Assembly: GCF_025567195.1 (NCBI RefSeq)
Contig: NZ_JAOQJF010000026.1
Coordinates: forward strand, 1-46,900
Direction of reading: 5' to 3'
DNA length: 46,900 nt
From: Alitiscatomonas aceti
GTDB taxonomy: Bacteria > Bacillota > Clostridia > Lachnospirales > Lachnospiraceae
Position 1 is the first letter of the stretch; each line of letters opens with the position of its first letter. This document shows, in pieces, positions 18,416-27,246 of this stretch. The translations under genes and the position numbers were made by a program. The notes below the pieces were generated by a model. The model was not told the DNA's origin. It saw only the letters and a program-made list of their open reading frames with translations, and searched no databases.

Positions 18416-19807
18416 TTACTGGCCCGGCTGCTCCCGGACTCCCGTGACCGTCTGACGGATGATGCTTTCCATCATTTCCATGCTCAGCTGGCCTGCGGCA
18501 TAGCCGAATACATTTCCATCCCGGTCGATCATAAAGGTGGTGGGGTAGGAAAAAACGCCGTATGTCATAAACAGCTCTCCGCCTTCGTCCATGACCACCG
18601 GGTAGGTATAACCGTTTTCCTCCAGGAACTGGGCGATCTCCTCCCTGGAGCCCTCGTCTCCATAATCCGGAGCCGCAACTCCCAGGATCACCACCTCTGG
18701 ATCCTCCTCCGCCTGGTATCTCTCATAAAGCTTCTGGATATCCGGCATCTCCCGCCTGCAGGGCGGGCACCAGGTGGCCCAGAAGTTTAAAAATACTGTC
18801 TTTCCCTTATAATCTGAAAGGGTATGGGAATTTCCAAACTGGTCCGTAAGGGTAAAATCCACCGACGGAAGCGTATCTGCACCGGCTCCAGAGCCTTCCC
18901 CGGCCGTTTCCTCCGGGCCTTTTGCTGCCACCGTCTCTCCGGCGCTCTCCAGGGTCTCCCCGGTCTCCGGTCCATCCCCCGGCTTTCCGGTTCCCCCAGC
19001 CGTCTCTCCGGCTGCCCCTGGATCTGTCGTTTCTCCAGCCTCCTCCTGCTCTTTGCCGGCGGTCCCGGCTCCGGTCTGGGGACTGGAAAGATATCCGGTG
19101 ATGGAATTCATCTTTCCCGTAAACATCATCACGCCCATGAGGATCATCAGCACGGCTCCGGCCCTGGCTGCATAGGTGACCACATTCCCATGGCGTTTGA
19201 ACACGTCCAGAAGCGTGGTGGAAAACATCCCCACTGCCAGGAATGGAAGGACGAACCCGGCCGTATAGACTCCGATCAGGAGAAAGCCCCTGGCCTGGGT
19301 GGCCGCCGACGCTGCCATCAAAAGAACGCTAGCCAGAGCCGGTCCCACACAGGGCGTCCATGCAAAGCTGAAGGTAAAGCCCAGCAGAAAGGCTGTTACA
19401 GGAGACATGGCAGCGGTTCCCACAGAAAACGGCAGCCGGTGCTCCCTGGAAAGGAGCCTGGATGGTCCGAAGATCCCCAGCTGGTAAAGGCCGAAGCCAG
19501 CAACAAAAATCCCTCCGATCCTGGCGAACATGGCCTGGTTCCCCTTAAAGAACCGGCCCAGGGCCGAGCCTCCCAGCCCCAGGATAAAAAATGCCGAGCT
19601 GACCCCCAGCACAAAAAATACGGTGTGGAGCATCACTTTCTTCCGCTCATATGTGATCCGTCCGTCCTCTCCGCGCCTTGCGGTCCCTCCGGACAGATAT
19701 CCGATATAAAGGGGCAGGAGCGGCAGTACGCACGGCGAGAAAAAGCTCAGCAGTCCCTGTAAAAATACAGTCAGCACCGGCACGCTGATGTCCATTGAAA
19801 ATCCCAT
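18416..19807 (-). CDS. CcdA membrane domain fused to a TlpA/ResA-type thioredoxin
   Basis: 463 residues. The N-terminal about 235 residues form a six-helix CcdA/DsbD-beta-like domain with PCVLPLLPLY early and WTPCVGPAL later; these Cys carry electrons across the membrane. A Gly/Glu/Thr/Ala-rich linker (about 245-320) follows. The last 140 residues are an external thioredoxin fold with WATWCPPCRREMP, the CPPC redox site. The expected job is moving reducing power from cytoplasmic thioredoxin to extracytoplasmic disulfides (protein thiols or peroxide-type stress); the substrate is unknown. I place the start at the ATG at 19807, with GGAGG 7 nt upstream; the open frame extends further into promoter sequence. 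Its promoter lies inside the end of comEC. Confidence 0.9.
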   Translation of the reverse strand: MGFSMDISVPVLTVFLQGLLSFFSPCVLPLLPLYIGYLSGGTARRGEDGRITYERKKVMLHTVFFVLGVSSAFFILGLGGSALGRFFKGNQAMFARIGGIFVAGFGLYQLGIFGPSRLLSREHRLPFSVGTAAMSPVTAFLLGFTFSFAWTPCVGPALASVLLMAASAATQARGFLLIGVYTAGFVLPFLAVGMFSTTLLDVFKRHGNVVTYAARAGAVLMILMGVMMFTGKMNSITGYLSSPQTGAGTAGKEQEEAGETTDPGAAGETAGGTGKPGDGPETGETLESAGETVAAKGPEETAGEGSGAGADTLPSVDFTLTDQFGNSHTLSDYKGKTVFLNFWATWCPPCRREMPDIQKLYERYQAEEDPEVVILGVAAPDYGDEGSREEIAQFLEENGYTYPVVMDEGGELFMTYGVFSYPTTFMIDRDGNVFGYAAGQLSMEMMESIIRQTVTGVREQPGQ

Positions 19808-19877
19808 GATCTTTCCTCCATAAATAATATGATATCCACAGGGGCAGAGAACTTCCACCCCCGATGTCATGATATTA

Positions 19878-19906
19878 AAGATATCAGATACCCTTCCGGC
19901 TGTCAA
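19878..19906 (-). promoter_or_regulatory. Promoter for the CcdA-thioredoxin gene, overlapping the comEC 3' end
   Basis: On the minus strand TTGACA (19906-19901) and TATCTT (19883-19878) are 17 bp apart. The -35 box is inside the final comEC codons (stop at 19884). It suggests that the thioredoxin fusion and holA can be transcribed separately from comEC. Confidence 0.7.
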
Positions 19907-22292
19907 GATATCCGGAAATATCCATGGTACGGCCATCGGTCCAGACCATAACGGCTCCCCGCTCCCGGGTGTCCCAGATCCAGGCTCCCTGTTCCCTAAG
20001 GGCCTTTACGACCTCCGGAGACGGATGGCCGTACCGGTTCTCCCGGCCGCAGGAGAGTACCGCAAAGGCCGGATCCACAGCCTTCAGAAACTCCTGGCCG
20101 GAGGAGGTTCCCGATCCGTGATGGGCGGCCTTCAGCACCGTCACCGGGGCCAGCAGGCCGTCCTCCCTCATCTTTTCCTCCCCCTCCTTTCCCACATCCC
20201 CCGTCAGCAGCAGACGAAAATCCCCATACTGGATCTCTGCCACCAGCGATTCATCGTTCCGGTCCCCATAGTCCCCTCCCTCCGGCGGCGAAAGGCAGCG
20301 GATCGAAACCTCCGGTCCCAGGATCCCGGAAAACTCATCTCCCCGTTTTCCGTAGACCACCGGGATCCCGCGGCTGTCTGCCAGGCAGGCCAGCTCTGCA
20401 TAAACATCCTTTCCCTTTCCCGGCTCCGGCATCACCAGCGTGCCGATGCGGATCCCGCAGCCCGGCTCCTCCAGCGCATACCGGATCCCGCTTATGTGAT
20501 CCCAGTCTCCATGGCTGATGAATACTGTATCCAGCCGGTCCACGCCCCGGCTTTTTAAAAAGGGCACCAGACAGTCCTTTCCCAGTTCCTTTTCCTGGCT
20601 GCTGCCGCAGTCCATCAGCATGGTCCTTCCTCCGCAGGACAGAAAGATCCCATCCCCCTGGCCCACATCCAGAAATACGGCAGACAGCCCATTCCGGGGC
20701 GGCGAAAAAAAGAAAAACACGCTCCCGGCCCAGAAAAGACACAGGATCAGGAAAGCCTGGGGCCGGCTCCGCCTCTGTTCCAGGATCCGGGAAGCCAGAA
20801 GGATCCCCAGAAAAGCTCCGGCCAGAAACAGGACCATGGCCGCCAGAGACGGCCGCCCAACCACCAGGCTGGCCCCTGGAAGCCTCTGTGTCCCCTCTCC
20901 CATGGCCTTATAAAGTCCCAGGATATAGTGGGCCCCTCCCAGAAGGGCGGCTCCCGCCTTCATGGAAAATAAGGAAGCCGCCAGTCCCAGCAGGCCAGAA
21001 ACCACCACATACGTCATCAGAGGGATCACTAACAGATTCAGAAAGATCCCGTATAGCGGAAGCTCAAAGGAGTGATACAGGACAGCGGGAGCCGTGGCCG
21101 CCTGGATAGAGGCGCTCACAAGAAGCGTCTGGAATAAGCCGCGGGCTTTAAAGCGCCGGATGAGGAAACCGCCGGGAAAGGCCACGGCTCCTGCTGCAAG
21201 AAAGGAAAGCTGGAAGGACGCCTGGGTCAGGAGACAGGGCCGGGACCACAAAAGCGCCAGGGCTGGAATACACAAGGCTGACATAAGGTCATAGGTCCGG
21301 CCCAGAAATGCTGCAAGAAAGGAGAGCCCGCACATGGCCGCAGCCCGCACCACCGACGGCCCGAAGCCGGTCATGAGCCCATAGCAGAACAGAAAGGCTC
21401 CCGCTGCCCCGCCGGCCGCCGCAAACCCAAAGCCGCACCTTCTTAAGGCCTTCCATAGTCCAAGTCCAAGGATGGACACATGGAGACCGCTGATGGCCAG
21501 CACATGAGAGATCCCGTTTTTCCGGTATAACTCGTAAAGCGCCTGGTCCATATCCGACCGGTCTCCCAGAAGCACTGCCTTCAGGATCCCTCCGTCTGTG
21601 CCGGAGGCCAGCTGGTCCAGACGTCCTTCCAGCCGGAGCCGTATCTGGCGGATTCCCTCCCGGAACCGGCTGTATCCAGGGCCCGCCGGTGCAGCCCAGT
21701 CTGCCCGGAAGATCCCGCCGATCCCCTTCGCCCGGCAGAAGGACCTGTGATCGAAGCCGCCTGGATTCCGTTCCGGCTCCGGAGCCTCCATGGTCCCCTC
21801 TGCCCGGATCCTCATTCCTATTTTCAGTCCATCTGCCCGATCCGTATAGCAGTACATGCGCCGGGGGATCCTGCGGGCTTCCGGTCCGTACTCCTCACAG
21901 TCGGATACCATTAGCCGGTATCCGTAGTCTGTCTCTCCAATCTCCTCCACCTGGCCTTTTATGACCAGGGACTCCTCTCCCCGCTCTGCAGCCGCCTGCT
22001 CCTCCAGGACCCGCTCCCGCATCTCCAGCTTCATGCGGCCAAAGCCCAGAAGGATACATCCGGCCGCTGCCAGTCCATACCGGAGCCATGGTCCCGCCTT
22101 TCCATGTAAAAAAAGAGCCGGCGTCCCGCTTCCGCCCCCTGCCGCTCCCCTCCGGAAGCTTCCGGACAGGACGCAGCAAAGGACGGCCAGCATGGCTGCC
22201 AGCCAGAAAAACCCCTGGTCTGCTGTAAGAAAAAGGGCCATCGTCTCTCCAAGTACCAGTCCCCCCGTTGCATACAGCAAAGGCCTGTTAAT
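19884..22292 (-). CDS. comEC: ComEC/Rec2 DNA-uptake channel
   Basis: About 802 residues. An N-terminal soluble region (about 50-180) between membrane segments is followed by the polytopic competence domain (HVLAISGLHVSILGL). A C-terminal metallo-beta-lactamase-like domain begins at FLDVGQGDGIF and contains the metal site SHGDWDH and AAHHGS. All three parts and the motifs are intact, so it looks functional for moving single-stranded DNA through the membrane. The start is uncertain: the open frame reaches a TTG at 22331, but the only good ribosome site (GGAGG at about 22308-22299) lies 6-8 nt before an ATT codon at 22292, which gives the family-like N-terminus NRPLLY and overlaps the stop of the preceding gene. 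TTG at 22280 is an alternative. Probably transcribed with gerM and the kinase. Confidence 0.92.
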   Translation of the reverse strand: MNRPLLYATGGLVLGETMALFLTADQGFFWLAAMLAVLCCVLSGSFRRGAAGGGSGTPALFLHGKAGPWLRYGLAAAGCILLGFGRMKLEMRERVLEEQAAAERGEESLVIKGQVEEIGETDYGYRLMVSDCEEYGPEARRIPRRMYCYTDRADGLKIGMRIRAEGTMEAPEPERNPGGFDHRSFCRAKGIGGIFRADWAAPAGPGYSRFREGIRQIRLRLEGRLDQLASGTDGGILKAVLLGDRSDMDQALYELYRKNGISHVLAISGLHVSILGLGLWKALRRCGFGFAAAGGAAGAFLFCYGLMTGFGPSVVRAAAMCGLSFLAAFLGRTYDLMSALCIPALALLWSRPCLLTQASFQLSFLAAGAVAFPGGFLIRRFKARGLFQTLLVSASIQAATAPAVLYHSFELPLYGIFLNLLVIPLMTYVVVSGLLGLAASLFSMKAGAALLGGAHYILGLYKAMGEGTQRLPGASLVVGRPSLAAMVLFLAGAFLGILLASRILEQRRSRPQAFLILCLFWAGSVFFFFSPPRNGLSAVFLDVGQGDGIFLSCGGRTMLMDCGSSQEKELGKDCLVPFLKSRGVDRLDTVFISHGDWDHISGIRYALEEPGCGIRIGTLVMPEPGKGKDVYAELACLADSRGIPVVYGKRGDEFSGILGPEVSIRCLSPPEGGDYGDRNDESLVAEIQYGDFRLLLTGDVGKEGEEKMREDGLLAPVTVLKAAHHGSGTSSGQEFLKAVDPAFAVLSCGRENRYGHPSPEVVKALREQGAWIWDTRERGAVMVWTDGRTMDISGYLDSRKGI

Positions 22293-23226
22293 TTTTTTCT
22301 CCTCCCTCCATGTATTCAAAATTTCTCTCAAACACCGTATTTAAAGGGATCTTGTCGCGGAAGACCGCGTCCTGGGAGCCATTGATGCGGATCTGCACCC
22401 GGCTGACCGTGGGAAGTTCTGAAAGTGAATTCACAATCGAATAAATGGGAATATATTCCCTCACCTCCAGGCTATTGTTCAAAAATGCGGAATCCAGATT
22501 GATGGAGCAGACGGATTCACTCACCATCACGTTTAAAAGCTTCATATCCGGAGGAAGCGTCGGATATGAATCCGGCTCCCTGGGCCCCTCGATCAGCTGC
22601 TCCACTATGAGCTTTTCCAGGGAAGTGTTGGTATTGCGCATCACCTCCCGTTTTTCCTCCACCAGCCCGTCTCCGGCAGCATTGGAAAAATACAGGGTCA
22701 GCTCCGTTTTCTCAAAGCTGTTCACATCCCGGATCCCCTCAACAAAATCTGAGGCCGAAAGCATCCCCACAGGATTTCCTGTGCCGTCCACAATGGGCTG
22801 CTCGGCACAGTAAATACTCAGATAGTCAATGCCCTGGATCTGGGTCAGCGTTTTCGTAAGGGCCGCCCGGCACAGGATCTCCCGTACTGAATCCATCAGC
22901 GCATAATTGGCATCCACAAACAGATACAGCACATTTTCTTCGATCCGGAAGGTAATGGTCTCCACCCGCTCTGGAATGGCGCTCTGACAGTCCAGCTCTG
23001 CCGGGACTGTTTCCATTCTGGAAAGAAGCTCCTGGACCAGCGCTTCCTGGTCCGTTCCTTCCATCCCGATGCTGTTCCCCACCAGCTTAAGTCCCGGGGA
23101 ATCCAGATAATATACCGTATACTCCGGCACTCCCTCCGGTATTTCATCCGTCCGCCTGCAGCCGCCGCACAGAGCCAGCAGGACTGCCAGAAGGGAAACC
23201 GCAAAAAATATCCTTAACTGCTTCAT
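22288..23226 (-). CDS. GerMN-domain lipoprotein
   Basis: 312 residues. A short Lys/Arg N-terminus and hydrophobic segment end in LLALCGGC, a lipoprotein-like cleavage region (either Cys could be lipidated). Two GerMN-type repeats follow (about 30-170 and 175-300), e.g. the SVCSINLDSAFLNN region. GerM of Bacillus is a sporulation/germination lipoprotein that helps localise engulfment proteins; paired with a sensor kinase, as here, GerMN proteins may instead act as extracytoplasmic partners of the kinase. The start ATG overlaps the kinase stop (ATGA), and the 3' end overlaps comEC. Confidence 0.87.
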   Translation of the reverse strand: MKQLRIFFAVSLLAVLLALCGGCRRTDEIPEGVPEYTVYYLDSPGLKLVGNSIGMEGTDQEALVQELLSRMETVPAELDCQSAIPERVETITFRIEENVLYLFVDANYALMDSVREILCRAALTKTLTQIQGIDYLSIYCAEQPIVDGTGNPVGMLSASDFVEGIRDVNSFEKTELTLYFSNAAGDGLVEEKREVMRNTNTSLEKLIVEQLIEGPREPDSYPTLPPDMKLLNVMVSESVCSINLDSAFLNNSLEVREYIPIYSIVNSLSELPTVSRVQIRINGSQDAVFRDKIPLNTVFERNFEYMEGGEKN

Positions 23227-24716
23227 GGCTTCTCCTTTCCTGTGGACGGGATGTACATCAGCGGGATCTTCACCGTAAAGGTGGTGCCGATGTCCTCCTT
23301 GCTCTCCACCTGGATGGACCCATGGTGCATAAAGATCACGCTTTTGGTGATTGCAAGTCCCAGGCCTGTGCCGCCGGTCTCCCGGGATCTGGCCTTATCC
23401 ACCCGGTAGAACCGCTCGAATACCCGCTCCTTATATTCCTCCGGGATACCGATGCCGGAATCCGAGACCTTGATATAAAAGAACTTGTGGTCCGCGTCCA
23501 GAGTGACCCGCACCCATCCGTCCTCCCGGTTGTATTTGACTGCATTTTCCACCAGATTGTTGACGGCCAGGGAAAACTTCACCTCATCGATATCCGCCGT
23601 TACCTCCCGGATACTCTCGAAGATCAGCTCAATGTTCCGCCGTCTGGCAATGGGACGGAGCCGTTTTAAGATCATCTCCACCAGAGCGTTGATATTGGTC
23701 TGGGTAATATTGATCTCTGCTGAGGATTTATCCATACGCACCAGAGTCAGAAGATCATCGATGATCTTGCTCTCCCGGTCGATCTCATCGGAAATATCGC
23801 CCATAAATTCCTGGTACAGCTCTTTAGGGACCTCATCCATGCTCATAAGTGAATCGGCCAGAACGCGGATGGAGGTGATCGGCGTTTTCAGCTCGTGGGA
23901 TACATTGGATACGAATTCCTGCCTGGACTGGTCCACAGCCTTCAGGCTCTGGAGGGTCTTGTTGATGGCCTTGGAGATCTGCTTTGTCTCCCGGTAGGAT
24001 TCCTCCGCAATATCTTCATCCAGCCCCCCCTCTGCCACCCGGTCCAGGAATTTCACAATGGCCCGGAAGGGCTTCACGAAAAATCCGACGGCAAAGAACG
24101 CCAGGATCAGGCAGAGGATGAACACCGTAAGCTGATACAGGGATGCCTTATCCAGAAGCGCCTCCTCCATATTGAACATGCTTTCTGTGGATACCGTCAC
24201 CAGCATGACGCCCGCCGTTTTCGGACTCTTCCTGGCATCCGCCGTCTGGACCGTATCCGCAATGGGCACCGCCAGGATAAAATAATGCTTTTCCGTATCA
24301 TACCGGCTGGTGGTCTCGCCCTGGAAGCAGCGCAGTGTCTCGTCGGAAATACAGATCTTTCCCTCTGCCAGGGAAAACGTATCCTTCACGATCCGGAAGC
24401 CGGAGTTTACAATGAGGATCCGGCCATTGAAGATATCGGCCAGCATGGACAGCTCCGTATCCGTTCCCGACGTATCCACGCCGGAATTGCCTAGATATCC
24501 GTTTCTGGACATTTTATTGCTCAGGATCTGGCACTGGTTCTGCACGTCGATGATCCGACGCTCCACCTGCATCTGCCTGGAGGACTGGGCTATGAGCCGT
24601 CCCTGGATAAGCAGCGGGATCATACAGGCCGCCACCACGAACAGCAGCATGGGAACCCTTATGCTGGGCGTATGCTTATGATAAAATTCCCCGATCCTGC
24701 TTCTGATCCACTTCAT
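23223..24716 (-). CDS. Membrane sensor histidine kinase (no adjacent response regulator)
   Basis: 497 residues. TM1 is at about 20-37, an external sensor at about 40-192, TM2 at about 195-214, and a HAMP region at 215-267. The HisKA H-box FVSNVSHELKTP has the phosphorylated His274. The HATPase domain carries N-box NNLVENAVKYN, DSGIGIP and GGTGLGL. All catalytic motifs are intact. It resembles PhoR/WalK-type kinases. No response regulator gene lies on either side: the upstream neighbour is degV (overlapping 41 bp), the downstream one gerM. AGAGGA is only 2-3 nt before the ATG, a tight spacing that suggests translational coupling to degV. The signal is unknown. Confidence 0.93.
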   Translation of the reverse strand: MKWIRSRIGEFYHKHTPSIRVPMLLFVVAACMIPLLIQGRLIAQSSRQMQVERRIIDVQNQCQILSNKMSRNGYLGNSGVDTSGTDTELSMLADIFNGRILIVNSGFRIVKDTFSLAEGKICISDETLRCFQGETTSRYDTEKHYFILAVPIADTVQTADARKSPKTAGVMLVTVSTESMFNMEEALLDKASLYQLTVFILCLILAFFAVGFFVKPFRAIVKFLDRVAEGGLDEDIAEESYRETKQISKAINKTLQSLKAVDQSRQEFVSNVSHELKTPITSIRVLADSLMSMDEVPKELYQEFMGDISDEIDRESKIIDDLLTLVRMDKSSAEINITQTNINALVEMILKRLRPIARRRNIELIFESIREVTADIDEVKFSLAVNNLVENAVKYNREDGWVRVTLDADHKFFYIKVSDSGIGIPEEYKERVFERFYRVDKARSRETGGTGLGLAITKSVIFMHHGSIQVESKEDIGTTFTVKIPLMYIPSTGKEKP

Positions 24717-25587
24717 ATTCCTCTACCATCTTTCTCGTGGCGGTCACCGCCAGGCTTCCCGGTCCGATATGACAGGAGATGCTTAGGGAAAGCGGCGCCA
24801 CAATAATATCGGCACTGGGATATTTTTCCTGTAATTCTTTCCGGAACTCCTCCGCCGCCTCTGCGTTCTGTGTATGGGCAATGGCCAGATGCGAATACTG
24901 GCACTGGCTGTCGCCGAGCCTGGTCTCCAGTTCCTTCTGGATGGAATTCAGCATCAGCGTCCTGGCCTGCTTCATGGTCCTGGCCTTGGCAAAGGCATCC
25001 AGCTTCTCACCCAGGATGATGAGCACCGGCTTGATCTTTAAAAGAGTTCCCAGAGCTGCTGCCGCCGGGGTGATCCGCCCGCCCTTTTTTAAGTATTTAA
25101 GCGTATCCACTGTGATAAAGATCACCGAATCGCCCTTTGTCTCCTCCAGACGCTCCTTGATCCTTGCTCCGTCAGCCCCCTGGGCGGCCAGCATCAGCGC
25201 ATCCTTCACCGACTGGTACTGGGTCACGGAGACCCTCTGGTTGTCCACCACAAATACCTTTCCCTCATAGGCCTCGTCCATGGATAAGGCCATGGCCGTT
25301 TCACAGGAGCTGGAAAGCCCGCTGGACATTGGGATGTGGACCACCTGATCGTACTCCTTTAAAAGCCGGTCCCAGAGACCGGTCACATCAGCCGGGGACG
25401 GCTGGGAGGTGGAAATATCCGCATCCCCCTTTAACCGGCCGTAAAATTCCTCCTGTGTCAAGGTTATATCTTCAAAATATGTTTCTCCATCGATCATAAA
25501 CGGCATGGGAAGGACCGTGATCCCCATTTCCTCTGCCTGTTTCTGCGTAATTCCGCTGTTGCTGTCAGTCACAACCGCAATCTTCAT
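24676..25587 (-). CDS. DegV family fatty-acid-binding protein
   Basis: 303 residues with the family N-terminus KIAVVTDSNSGI, the central SQPSP and PMSSGLSSS segments that hold the lipid carboxylate, and the C-terminal GPGSLAV. DegV/FakB proteins bind fatty acids and hand them to the kinase FakA for phosphorylation and use in phospholipids; which acid is bound cannot be told. AAGGGG lies 7 nt before the ATG. It overlaps the kinase gene by 41 bp and appears to head the degV-kinase-gerM-comEC transcript. A weak promoter candidate has TAAAAT at 25629-25624 on the minus strand. Confidence 0.92.
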   Translation of the reverse strand: MKIAVVTDSNSGITQKQAEEMGITVLPMPFMIDGETYFEDITLTQEEFYGRLKGDADISTSQPSPADVTGLWDRLLKEYDQVVHIPMSSGLSSSCETAMALSMDEAYEGKVFVVDNQRVSVTQYQSVKDALMLAAQGADGARIKERLEETKGDSVIFITVDTLKYLKKGGRITPAAAALGTLLKIKPVLIILGEKLDAFAKARTMKQARTLMLNSIQKELETRLGDSQCQYSHLAIAHTQNAEAAEEFRKELQEKYPSADIIVAPLSLSISCHIGPGSLAVTATRKMVEEYEVDQKQDRGILS

Positions 25588-25672
25588 ACATGGACCCCTT
25601 TCTAAAAATTTTTATACCCTCCCATTTTACCCGATTTCCCCGAGAAATGGAAGCACAAAACCAGAGAAAGTA

Positions 25673-25701
25673 TAGACCTTTTTTTGTTTTTATTATATAA
25701 T
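25673..25701 (+). promoter_or_regulatory. Promoter of the zinc-ribbon gene
   Basis: TAGACC (25673-25678) and TATAAT (25696-25701) are 17 bp apart; the -10 box is perfect and the -35 box is partial. Confidence 0.6.
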
Positions 25702-25734
25702 GAACTTTAACCAGCAGAAAGGAAGTTCATCATT

Positions 25735-26421
25735 ATGCCATACTGTCCAAAATGCGATATGGAATTTGTGGAGGGTGTCACCGTATGCACCGACTGCGGC
25801 GGTCCCCTTGTGGAATCCAGGGAAGCAGCCCAGGCCCAGAAGGCGGCTGAAAAGGAAAAACTGGAGCAGGAAATGCGCCTCCGGTATGAAGAGATGCAGA
25901 AAGCGGCAAAAGAAATGGAAAAACAGCCGGCCAGGCAGCCGGTTGGTACCTATGTGAAAAAAGAGCAGCGCTATGAGGATATGAATTCCTCTGCCTCCGC
26001 CTTTTTCCTGGTGGGCGGCGTACTGGCCTTGATCGCTGCTGTGAGTCTCCTGGGGTATCTGCCCCTGCCTCTTTACGGCGTTTCCCGCATCCTCTTCCAC
26101 GTCCTTCTGATCCTCATGGCCGCCGGCTCCATCGCCGTGGCCGTATCCTCGAAAAAATCTGCGGCCCGGTTAAAGGTCCAGGCAGCGGATGAGGAAAAAG
26201 AAACGGAGGATATCCTCCAGTGGTTTTTAAAGACCTACTCTGCCAGAGGGCTGGACGACCAGCTTCTGATGGAGGATCCGGAGCTTTCCGGGGAAGAGCT
26301 GGAGCTGAAGCGGTTTGAACTGATCCAGGATTACCTGGTGACTGGAAGGGATCTGCCGGACCAGTCCTATGCAGACGCCCTCTGTGACATGATCTACGAA
26401 CGCCTTTACGGAAAAGCCTGA
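25735..26421 (+). CDS. Zinc-ribbon, coiled-coil membrane protein of unknown function
   Basis: 228 residues. An N-terminal zinc ribbon has CPKC (Cys4, Cys7) and CTDC (Cys18, Cys21). A charged Glu/Lys-rich helix (about 30-65) is likely coiled coil. Two membrane segments (about 85-106 and 112-136) are followed by a 90-residue acidic cytoplasmic tail with no recognised motif. Function unknown; such zinc-ribbon membrane proteins often act as small regulators or scaffolds, but that is only a guess. AAGGAAG precedes the ATG by about 9 nt. It is monocistronic and convergent with sigE, separated by a perfect 17-bp hairpin. Confidence 0.82.
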   Translation: MPYCPKCDMEFVEGVTVCTDCGGPLVESREAAQAQKAAEKEKLEQEMRLRYEEMQKAAKEMEKQPARQPVGTYVKKEQRYEDMNSSASAFFLVGGVLALIAAVSLLGYLPLPLYGVSRILFHVLLILMAAGSIAVAVSSKKSAARLKVQAADEEKETEDILQWFLKTYSARGLDDQLLMEDPELSGEELELKRFELIQDYLVTGRDLPDQSYADALCDMIYERLYGKA

Positions 26422-26438
26422 TACATACCGCAGTCTCC

Positions 26439-26490
26439 GGGAGCTGCTGCAAAAGGAAACCTTAGAAACCTCTTTTGCAGCAGCTCCCTC
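26439..26490. terminator. Terminator between the zinc-ribbon gene and sigE
   Basis: GGGAGCTGCTGCAAAAG (26439-26455) pairs perfectly over 17 bp with 26472-26488; the right flank is T-rich. It can serve both convergent genes. Confidence 0.8.
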
Positions 26491-26493
26491 TTT

Positions 26494-27234
26494 CTATTCA
26501 TACCGGACGATCTCTTTCTTTAGCCGCTTCATGATCTTCTTTTCCAGTCTGGAAATGTAGGACTGGGAGATCCCCATAAGATCCGCCACCTCTTTCTGGG
26601 TCATCTCCATGCCGTCGGGCTGCTTTAAGCCGAACCGCAGCTCCACGATCTTCTTTTCCCTGGGGTTCAGATGGTCGATGGCATTCTTTAAAAGATCCTT
26701 TTCGATCTCGTCCTCAATGTCCTTATAGATCACATCCTCGTCTGTTCCCAGAATATCCGAAAGGAGCAGCTCGTTCCCATCCCAGTCCACATTAAGAGGC
26801 TCGTCGATGGAAACCTCCAGCTTCGTCTTACTGGTCCGCCTTAAATACATGAGGATCTCATTTTCAATGCATCTGGATGCATACGTGGCCAGCTTGATAT
26901 TTTTCGCCGGATCAAAGGTATTGATGGCCTTGATGAGCCCGATGGTCCCGATGGAGATCAGATCCTCCACCCCAACGCTGGTATTATCGAATTTTTTCGC
27001 TATGTAGACCACCAGCCGCAGATTATGTTCGATGAGCCGGGATCTGGCTTCCTTTTCCTCCTCAGTCCCAAGGCAGGCCAGAGTCCTGGTCTCCTCCTCC
27101 AGGGTCAGAGGCGCCGGCAGGACGTCGGCTCCGCCGATATAATGGATCTCTCCCTGGTTCTGCATGAGTATCGTGCGAAAGGTCGCCGTCTTTTTCAGCC
27201 TGAAGCGGCTGGGCACTGAGATTTTTATGATCAT
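26494..27234 (-). CDS. sigE: RNA polymerase sporulation sigma factor sigma-E (pro-form)
   Basis: 246 residues. The first about 25-30 residues correspond to the pro-sequence removed by SpoIIGA. Region 2 (LIEHNLRLVVYIAKKF, EDLISIGTIGLIKA, YASRCIENEI) is followed by the sigma-E-type segment SIDEPLNVDWDGNELLLSD and a region 4 helix-turn-helix (TQKEVADLMGISQSYISRLEKKI). It drives the early mother-cell programme, including spoIIP here. I prefer the ATG at 27234: AGGAGG is 7 nt upstream, whereas the ATG at 27240 almost touches it. It follows spoIIGA with minimal spacing, as in Bacillus; sigG, which follows in Bacillus, is absent here. Confidence 0.95.
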   Translation of the reverse strand: MIIKISVPSRFRLKKTATFRTILMQNQGEIHYIGGADVLPAPLTLEEETRTLACLGTEEEKEARSRLIEHNLRLVVYIAKKFDNTSVGVEDLISIGTIGLIKAINTFDPAKNIKLATYASRCIENEILMYLRRTSKTKLEVSIDEPLNVDWDGNELLLSDILGTDEDVIYKDIEDEIEKDLLKNAIDHLNPREKKIVELRFGLKQPDGMEMTQKEVADLMGISQSYISRLEKKIMKRLKKEIVRYE

Positions 27235-27246
27235 CTTCATTCCTCC

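Noticed and set aside
18824..19762. 312-codon plus-strand frame opposite the CcdA-thioredoxin gene
   Set aside because: Low-complexity shadow of the Gly/Glu-rich linker; no supporting signals.
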